28,620 nt of DNA from a virus: positions 1-28,620 of IMG/VR virus record IMGVR_UViG_3300046028_007623, one strand, 5' to 3'. The translations under genes and the position numbers were made by a program. Under the pieces are notes generated by a model that saw nothing but the letters and a program-made list of their open reading frames with translations, had not been told where the DNA came from and ran no database searches. Shown piece after piece: positions 23,152 through 28,620 of the stretch; position 1 is the first letter of the stretch, and each line of letters begins with the position of its first letter.

Positions 23152-23167
23152 TTATTTGGTTGATAAT

Positions 23168-23207
23168 CAAGTATTTAATAACTATTTTCAAATAATACTT
23201 GTTTTTG
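23168..23207 (+). terminator. Possible terminator after the tape measure gene
   Basis: CAAGTATT (23168-23175) and AATACTTG (23194-23201) form an 8-base stem with an 18-base loop, followed by TTTTTG. It is weaker than the other terminators because it is A/T-rich with a long loop. The end overlaps the -33 TTG of the next promoter. Confidence 0.45.
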
Positions 23208-23229
23208 TCAAAAAAAAGTAGTAAATTTG
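23199..23229 (+). promoter_or_regulatory. Host-like promoter in the gap before the 1418-residue gene
   Basis: TTG (23199-23201), 20 bases, then TAAATTTG (23222-23229) is a full match to the Bacteroidota pattern. It would give a leader of about 145 bases containing the palindrome at 23297-23314. Confidence 0.6.
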
Positions 23230-23268
23230 TATAAATTAGTTAGAAAATTACATTTAACAATATAATAT

Positions 23269-23314
23269 AAATAATACTATATTACTAAAATAATACTATA
23301 CTATTAATAGTATA
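23269..23314. repeat. Direct repeat and perfect palindrome in the leader
   Basis: AAATAATACTATA occurs twice (23269-23281 and 23288-23300, 19 bases apart). The second copy runs into TATACTATTAATAGTATA (23297-23314), a perfect 18-base palindrome. It lies between the host-like promoter and the late motif, so it may be an operator or an RNA hairpin. Confidence 0.5.
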
Positions 23315-23363
23315 AAGTAATAATAATTAATCATTTATTTTAATAAAAATTACCTTATCATAG

Positions 23364-23377
23364 TATTTATATAGAAA
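23364..23377 (+). promoter_or_regulatory. TATTTAT late-promoter motif of the 1418-residue gene
   Basis: TATTTATATAGAAA, with the core ending 12 bases before the ATG at 23383. Confidence 0.6.
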
Positions 23378-23382
23378 GTACT

Positions 23383-26300
23383 ATGCCATTTCCATTTTAT
23401 AATGTTGGTGCACCAACACCATTAACCAAGAATAGTATTACCAATACCGCAACTAATCTTGGTTTAAGGGATTTTCTTCTTAATAGAAACTTATCACCAA
23501 GATATCCTCAATTATCAACTTCGTTGAATGGTAGTCCTAGAATTGGTGAACCTGTACTTGAAACTAGTATTAATAGTAATAGTAACATAATACCCATTGG
23601 TCTTCCATTAGAAGTTGAAGGTTTAAACAATTATAATACCGCAATTCTACCAAATAAGTTCAAGAACGATGATGGGATTTCACCAACATTATTAAATATT
23701 GATGATATCCAAACAATTCAAGGTGTTTTTGGTAGTATAGATTATCCACAAGGTACTCAATCATATCCAATTAGTGCTACGCAAGATGTTAGCAATTTTG
23801 GCTTATTAGGTAAGACAGAATTTGCTGAATTTAGAAAGAAAATGACACTTTATAATCAATACTTAGATGTATCTAAACAATTAGATGTATCTGATTATAT
23901 TAGTCTTCAACCAGTTGAAATTAAACAACAAATCAAGGGATATCTTGATGAATATGGTGCATTGAATGTTGGAGATAGTGGAAGTGTTGAAGCGGCAAAT
24001 ATTATTGGTAGTATTTTAAATGGACAAGGACTTGGTTTTACCAAGGCTGGTATTGTTACTAATTTTGATATTAGGTCATCGTTAGCTGGAAGGGTATTAG
24101 GTGCCGCTGGTGCAATCAATGATACAAAATTAGGTATGATTGGTGCACAACAATTAGCGTTATCATTAGCCAATAATGCGGCATTCAATGTTCAACAAGA
24201 TATATTAGGCGCACTTAACGTATCAGATAATATGTTAAGTATAGCTAAGGGTAATGGTACAGCTGGATTTAGACCTAACTATAAGATAACCATACCTTCA
24301 AGCACCGAAGGTAACGTTTTTGATTATACCGCTAGTATACTTGGTTTTACAGTACCTAGAAGTTATTTAAGTGATGCTGGTTCATTATTTACCTCTGAAA
24401 ATAGCTCAGGTAATATTGAAAGAGCCAATTCAATGATTGAAAATACAGGTAAAGGTCAAGTTGTTGCACTCATTACAAACGCAAATGCTAACCTTATTGG
24501 TTCTGGAGAATATGATAATCCAGATAATACACCATTTAGAAGTGGTTATTCTCCAGGTTACCTTAACAATAAAGGTGAAAAAGCCATCAATCCAAACCTA
24601 TATGCATTTTATAATGCAGATAAGGCTACGATTTATAACTTCATAGCGCAACCTAGCGACCCTAAAAACGTAATACCTGAGATATCATATCAAAGAAGCA
24701 AGATGGTGTCTAATTATGGCTTTAAATCACCAGAAGAGACATTTAATGGTCCAAGAGGTAATGTAGGTTATGATAATAGAAAACTTAGTGATGTTGGGTT
24801 TACATGGACAACAGGTAATGGTGATGCATTAAATTCTTCAATTGAATTTGATGAATTATTGGTAGGTGATGATTTACACACCAAAAAATCCCTATTACTT
24901 AAGACTCAAAAGCTGTTTAATAGCAACGGTATGTTAAATATCGTTAGTGTTAAGGGTAGTAATAAAAACCAAAATTCTAGTCAAATAGAAACAGCTAATG
25001 GTTCATTATTTTCTAAGGGTAGTGCTGTTATTAGAGGTGATAGATATACCTCTAACGGTATATTTGACGGTAAAAAGGATACTGCCGAAAATACATTTTG
25101 TAGAAGTTGGACTACATTAGATAGATATGATACTGTATCTAAGATGGTTAGAAAATCTGGCTTAAATGAAACGGTACCATATAGATTTCAAACAATTAAT
25201 TCAACGCTTGATGATAATGGATTCCCAAAGATAGCACCATATACAACTGATATACAAAACGACCCAGCAAAAGGTACGAAAACAAATCCTAAAAATTATA
25301 TGTTTTCTATTGAAAATCTAGCTTGGCAAGATGATATAGCAAATCTACCACCTGTTGAAATAGGTAGTGGTGATTTAACCACAGGTAAACGAGGTAGAAT
25401 TATGTGGTTTCCTCCATATAATATCCAATTTAGTGAAACATCAAGTGTAGATTGGGAAACAAATAAATTCATAGGTAGGGGTGAACCGATTTATACGTAT
25501 AATAATACCGAAAGAAGTGGTAACCTATCATTTAGTATTATCGTAGACCATTCTAGTTATATGAATTCGTTTAGAGGTTCTAACGGCCCAGATGATAATT
25601 ATGTTGCATCATTTGTTGCTGGTTGTGTTGAACCATCAAGTGTTTTTGCTGATAAATTAACTATAAGTGACAAGAGTTCAATTGCCGATAGTCTTAGGTT
25701 ATTTCCGCAACAAACGGTTATTGAGCCAGATGTACCACCAGTTAGCTTTAGTATATATTATCCAAACGATGTTTACGATATAAGTACCATTATTGATTTA
25801 GGGTATGAAAATGGTAAACAAAATGATTTTAATAATGGCAACGCAATTGTCGGTACAGTACCGATTGATTATACCACAAATGGTAAAGGTACAGGATTTG
25901 GTATTGGTTTAATTAGAGGACAAGTCACACCCCAAAAGGATTCAAATGGTGGTGTAATAAACCCAATAACATATTCTTCATATAATGATGGTTATAACTA
26001 TGGTCTTAATGGACCTCTAAAGGTCGACCCAAATGGTCCAGTTTACAGCGGTATATCAGACCCTGCATATCTACCAGCCTTAGAAGCTTATCTTGAAAAT
26101 AATTGCAAATATTGTACTGTAACTATTCAATCATATGCTAGCCCACAAGGTGTTACAGCAACTAATATTATACTAGCTAAAGAAAGAACAAATAGTATTT
26201 ATAACTACTTGAATGCAAATTTGAATATAACAAATAAGTCAAAAAGGTTATTTGTATCAACAACTAGTAAGGCTTTAACTGGAACTGGTTGTATTGTTGG

Positions 26301-27639
26301 TGGGTTATCAGATGAGAAGCCATGTAAAGAAGATAGAAGGTCGGATGTTTCATTTGTATTTAGTCCTGAATTGGCACAAGAGGATAATGTAATACCTAGT
26401 AGTACTAATCAAGCGTCTCAACAGAGTAGAAGTATTAATACCAAGATAACTAATAGACTTTATGATGAATCTAATTATTTTGAACAATTAACCGATACTG
26501 ATACCTTTGTATTTGATAGCTTTAGAGAAAAGATAAAGTATTTTCATCCAGGTTTTCATTCAATGACACCAGAGGGTTTAAATTCTAGATTAACTTTCCT
26601 TCACCAATGCACAAGACAAGGACCAACACTTGAAAATTTAGGTGCTGATAATTTGGCTTTTGGTCGACCACCTATTTGTATACTTAGAATTGGTGATTTT
26701 TATAATACCAAGGTAATCATTGATAACCTAACTATTGATTATGAACCATTGGTATGGGATTTAAATCCAGAAGGTATTGGTGTACAACCAATGATAGCAA
26801 ATGTAAACTTATCGATTAAATTTATTGGTGGTTCATCATTACTAGGTCCAATTAATAAATTGCAAAATGCGTTGTCGTTTAATTACTACGCAAATACACA
26901 CGTATACGACCCAAGAGCTGATTATTTAGCTAAGAAGCCAACAAGCGCTATTGCAGAAAATACACAAAATACAACAACCCAAAATGCTACACAAGCAGCT
27001 GATACCTTAGAAGAATGGGGTATAGTTAATGGTATTCGTAATGTTAATATTTCTGAATATAGAGATGTGGTGATAACTAGTAGCCCAATACAACCAGTAA
27101 CCAATCAAATAACAGATAATAATGTAACTACTGGACCATTAGTTCCAGCCTCAGCCAATGTACCAGCACCTTCAATTACTGGTGGTACACCTACTATTAC
27201 AGGAATAAAGAGTGTATATATAACTAGTACGGGCAAACCAAATAGCTATACTGTTAGGGTTAAATTATCACAAAGTGGTTTATACGATGTTTTTGGTGAT
27301 ACAGCAACACAAATAGTGAGTAATGATGAATTAAGTAGATTTATGTCTAAGGGTATAAAACTAATATTATTGGCGACACCTAACCCAACAAATAATAGCA
27401 TAATTGAGGAAATTATTAATAATAACAATATAACATCATATGTTAACGCTAACGGTTTCAATAAAAGTGCTGTTAATTTGTTTACTGATGGATATTTAAT
27501 GGGTGTATCTGATAACAAATCAACTGAATTGATAATTGACAGTGGTAATTATTTATTAAGGGTATCCTATAACGGTAATCCAGTAGCTAATTTACAAGTT
27601 GTGGTAAATGCAACGACTGAATTTAAATACAACCAATAA
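23383..27639 (+). CDS. Very large baseplate/tail structural protein with an embedded OmpA-like domain
   Basis: 1418 residues, no signal peptide. The N-terminal half is varied in structure. About 670-730 holds RIMWFPPYNIQFSET and FIGRGEPIYTYNNTERSGN, a pattern seen in large tail proteins. From about 785 (VSFSIYYPNDVYD) to 1000 lies an OmpA-like domain: TVTIQSYASPQG in place of G-x-T-D, helix LAKERTNSIYNYL and CKEDRRSDVSFVF. It is followed by a structural domain with PGFHSMTPEGLNSRLTFLHQ, PPICILRIGDFY and LWDLNPEGIGVQPM, the type of segment found beside LysM-like tail proteins. A C-terminal beta domain closes the protein. The next gene is a LysM/gp53-like wedge protein 11 bases downstream, so a baseplate position is likely. 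The OmpA domain could anchor the baseplate to peptidoglycan. Confidence 0.7.
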   Translation: MPFPFYNVGAPTPLTKNSITNTATNLGLRDFLLNRNLSPRYPQLSTSLNGSPRIGEPVLETSINSNSNIIPIGLPLEVEGLNNYNTAILPNKFKNDDGISPTLLNIDDIQTIQGVFGSIDYPQGTQSYPISATQDVSNFGLLGKTEFAEFRKKMTLYNQYLDVSKQLDVSDYISLQPVEIKQQIKGYLDEYGALNVGDSGSVEAANIIGSILNGQGLGFTKAGIVTNFDIRSSLAGRVLGAAGAINDTKLGMIGAQQLALSLANNAAFNVQQDILGALNVSDNMLSIAKGNGTAGFRPNYKITIPSSTEGNVFDYTASILGFTVPRSYLSDAGSLFTSENSSGNIERANSMIENTGKGQVVALITNANANLIGSGEYDNPDNTPFRSGYSPGYLNNKGEKAINPNLYAFYNADKATIYNFIAQPSDPKNVIPEISYQRSKMVSNYGFKSPEETFNGPRGNVGYDNRKLSDVGFTWTTGNGDALNSSIEFDELLVGDDLHTKKSLLLKTQKLFNSNGMLNIVSVKGSNKNQNSSQIETANGSLFSKGSAVIRGDRYTSNGIFDGKKDTAENTFCRSWTTLDRYDTVSKMVRKSGLNETVPYRFQTINSTLDDNGFPKIAPYTTDIQNDPAKGTKTNPKNYMFSIENLAWQDDIANLPPVEIGSGDLTTGKRGRIMWFPPYNIQFSETSSVDWETNKFIGRGEPIYTYNNTERSGNLSFSIIVDHSSYMNSFRGSNGPDDNYVASFVAGCVEPSSVFADKLTISDKSSIADSLRLFPQQTVIEPDVPPVSFSIYYPNDVYDISTIIDLGYENGKQNDFNNGNAIVGTVPIDYTTNGKGTGFGIGLIRGQVTPQKDSNGGVINPITYSSYNDGYNYGLNGPLKVDPNGPVYSGISDPAYLPALEAYLENNCKYCTVTIQSYASPQGVTATNIILAKERTNSIYNYLNANLNITNKSKRLFVSTTSKALTGTGCIVGGLSDEKPCKEDRRSDVSFVFSPELAQEDNVIPSSTNQASQQSRSINTKITNRLYDESNYFEQLTDTDTFVFDSFREKIKYFHPGFHSMTPEGLNSRLTFLHQCTRQGPTLENLGADNLAFGRPPICILRIGDFYNTKVIIDNLTIDYEPLVWDLNPEGIGVQPMIANVNLSIKFIGGSSLLGPINKLQNALSFNYYANTHVYDPRADYLAKKPTSAIAENTQNTTTQNATQAADTLEEWGIVNGIRNVNISEYRDVVITSSPIQPVTNQITDNNVTTGPLVPASANVPAPSITGGTPTITGIKSVYITSTGKPNSYTVRVKLSQSGLYDVFGDTATQIVSNDELSRFMSKGIKLILLATPNPTNNSIIEEIINNNNITSYVNANGFNKSAVNLFTDGYLMGVSDNKSTELIIDSGNYLLRVSYNGNPVANLQVVVNATTEFKYNQ

Positions 27640-27650
27640 AAAATTGAAAT

Positions 27651-27971
27651 ATGGGAGAATATTACGATAGATATAGAAATTTTAGGGATAATAGCAATAT
27701 TAAACCAATACCAGGCATTAAGATACCAGTATCCAGTTCTGACAAGTCGGTTTTATATCGTAAAGGACAGTCAAGGCTTGACAAAGTAAGTAATGATTAT
27801 TATAATAATGCTTATAGTGGTTGGTTAATACTTAATGCTAATCCAGAATATGGTGGTTTGGAGTTTAATATTCCAGATAATACCGTATTACGAGTACCGT
27901 TTCCGTTTGATGATGCGATACAACGATATATTGACCAAATAAAATTACATTTAACCCTATATGGCAAATAA
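27651..27971 (+). CDS. Baseplate wedge protein, LysM/gp53-like
   Basis: 106 residues. The N-terminal 30 are polar. The rest has SVLYRKGQSRLDKVSNDYY, SGWLILNANPEYGGLEFNIP and DNTVLRVPFPFDDAIQRYI. The order of a Y-x-x-x-G-(D/Q)-(S/T)-x-x-x-(I/V)-(S/A) opening, an x-W-x-x-(I/L)-x-x-A-N segment and a closing G-x-x-(I/L)-x-(I/V)-P strand is that of LysM-like tail proteins and T4 gp53-type baseplate wedge proteins. Such proteins sit at the wedge/hub boundary. The end overlaps the next start by 11 bases, so translation is coupled. Confidence 0.7.
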   Translation: MGEYYDRYRNFRDNSNIKPIPGIKIPVSSSDKSVLYRKGQSRLDKVSNDYYNNAYSGWLILNANPEYGGLEFNIPDNTVLRVPFPFDDAIQRYIDQIKLHLTLYGK

Positions 27972-28620
27972 GACAGAAATAGTAGACCCGAATAACTTAA
28001 CTAATTCATTAGTTAATAATACACCTGTTGCCTTAGATGACTTAACTATATCGGTTGAATTAAAAGCAAATAGAACAGCTAGAACATTATTAGTTACTGA
28101 TAAAGAAAAATCCACTGCCGTATCAACTAATTCGATTACGCTTAATTTTATTGGGGGTAGTAACGTTAATGGTAAACAAACACTAACAACAAAGTTTACT
28201 GACTTAACAACAAGTCTAGATTCAAATAATAATCCAGAAACACTTGGTATATCAGCAATTGATATTGAGTTTAATACAGGGTTTGCTCCATTGGTTACGA
28301 TACAATTTATTGATGTAAGAGGAAGTTCTGTATTTCAAAACGAGGATAAAATGGGTGATAATAGATACTCTTTGTTTTTTCAATTACCATATCCATTATA
28401 TACCTTAACCATAAAGGGTTATTATGGTCAACCAGTATCTTATTGTTTACACATGACAAAGTTTACGTCTAGATTTAACTCACAAACAGGTAACTTTGAA
28501 ATGACAACCAGTTTTATTGGTTACACATATGCTATGTTATCTGATTTATTATTGGGTTATTTAAAGGCAATTCCATATACAAAGATAGGTGCCGAAAAGT
28601 ATAAGGTATTACAGGATGAA
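27961..28620 (+). CDS. Large virion structural protein, N-terminal part (3' partial)
   Basis: The frame opens with ATG at 27961, inside the end of the previous gene, and is still open after 220 codons at the window end. It begins MANKTEIVDPNNLTNSLVNN, followed by a beta-rich region with IDIEFNTGFAPLVTIQFIDV and FQLPYPLYTLTIKGYYGQPV, then SYCLHMTKFTSRFNSQTGNF and SFIGYTYAMLSDLLLGYL. The F-x-L-P-Y-P-x-Y-x-L-T-(I/V)-K-G-Y-Y-G pattern recurs, in my memory, in large tail proteins of related phages, but I cannot name a function. As part of the 23383-started unit it is probably another baseplate or tail component. Confidence 0.6.
   Translation, partial: MANKTEIVDPNNLTNSLVNNTPVALDDLTISVELKANRTARTLLVTDKEKSTAVSTNSITLNFIGGSNVNGKQTLTTKFTDLTTSLDSNNNPETLGISAIDIEFNTGFAPLVTIQFIDVRGSSVFQNEDKMGDNRYSLFFQLPYPLYTLTIKGYYGQPVSYCLHMTKFTSRFNSQTGNFEMTTSFIGYTYAMLSDLLLGYLKAIPYTKIGAEKYKVLQDE

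Overview
The window is AT-rich DNA (roughly one third G+C by eye) from a large contractile-tailed (myovirus-type) phage with a T4-like tail module. The best-supported genes are tail sheath, tail tube, a gp26-like baseplate protein, a tape measure protein, very large baseplate proteins and a repeat-built tail fibre. The host is probably a member of the Bacteroidota. Almost no gene has a Shine-Dalgarno sequence, starts are preceded by A-rich leaders, and several genes carry the Bacteroidota promoter signature TTG-N19/20-TAnnTTTG (6540-6569 minus, 16809-16839 plus, 23199-23229 plus).

Layout. 1-2166: C-terminal part of a family B DNA polymerase, entered inside an intein whose splice junction (HN/T) lies at 315/316. 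2201-6519, minus strand: a neck-like structural protein, a glutaredoxin and a SNF2-type helicase whose Walker A lysine is followed by a 345-residue intein. 6617-11836, plus: two structural proteins, a 1141-residue tail fibre and a 58-residue protein. 11833-12000, minus: a small ribbon-helix-helix-like protein. 12125-16748: tail sheath, an OmpA-domain protein and tail tube. 16858-17739: a free-standing Vsr-like homing endonuclease, then a tiny minus-strand gene. 18000-19530: gp26-like baseplate protein with a +1 (or -2) frameshifted extension. 19588-23151: an unknown protein and the tape measure. 23383-28620: a 1418-residue baseplate protein with an embedded OmpA-like domain, a LysM/gp53-like wedge protein and the start of another large structural protein that runs off the window.

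Regulation appears to use two promoter classes. The helicase, the homing endonuclease and, more weakly, the RHH-like gene have host-like promoters. Nine structural or unknown genes are preceded by an invariant TATTTAT core followed by an A/T-rich tail, which is probably the phage late promoter. Both classes occur back to back in the 97-base gap between the helicase and the first plus-strand structural gene. Four strong hairpin terminators separate units.

The points most worth a second look are: the helicase intein, which starts with Val and carries the Trp/Cys/Thr triplet of class 3 inteins; the frameshift at a run of seven T just before the tape measure region; the TATTTAT motif; a shared N-terminal leader ending in INE-(G/A) on two unrelated proteins, resembling T4 capsid-targeting propeptides; and two OmpA-like peptidoglycan-binding domains in the tail gene cluster. 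No tRNA, rRNA, CRISPR array or insertion sequence was seen, and no gene-free stretch exceeds 300 bases.
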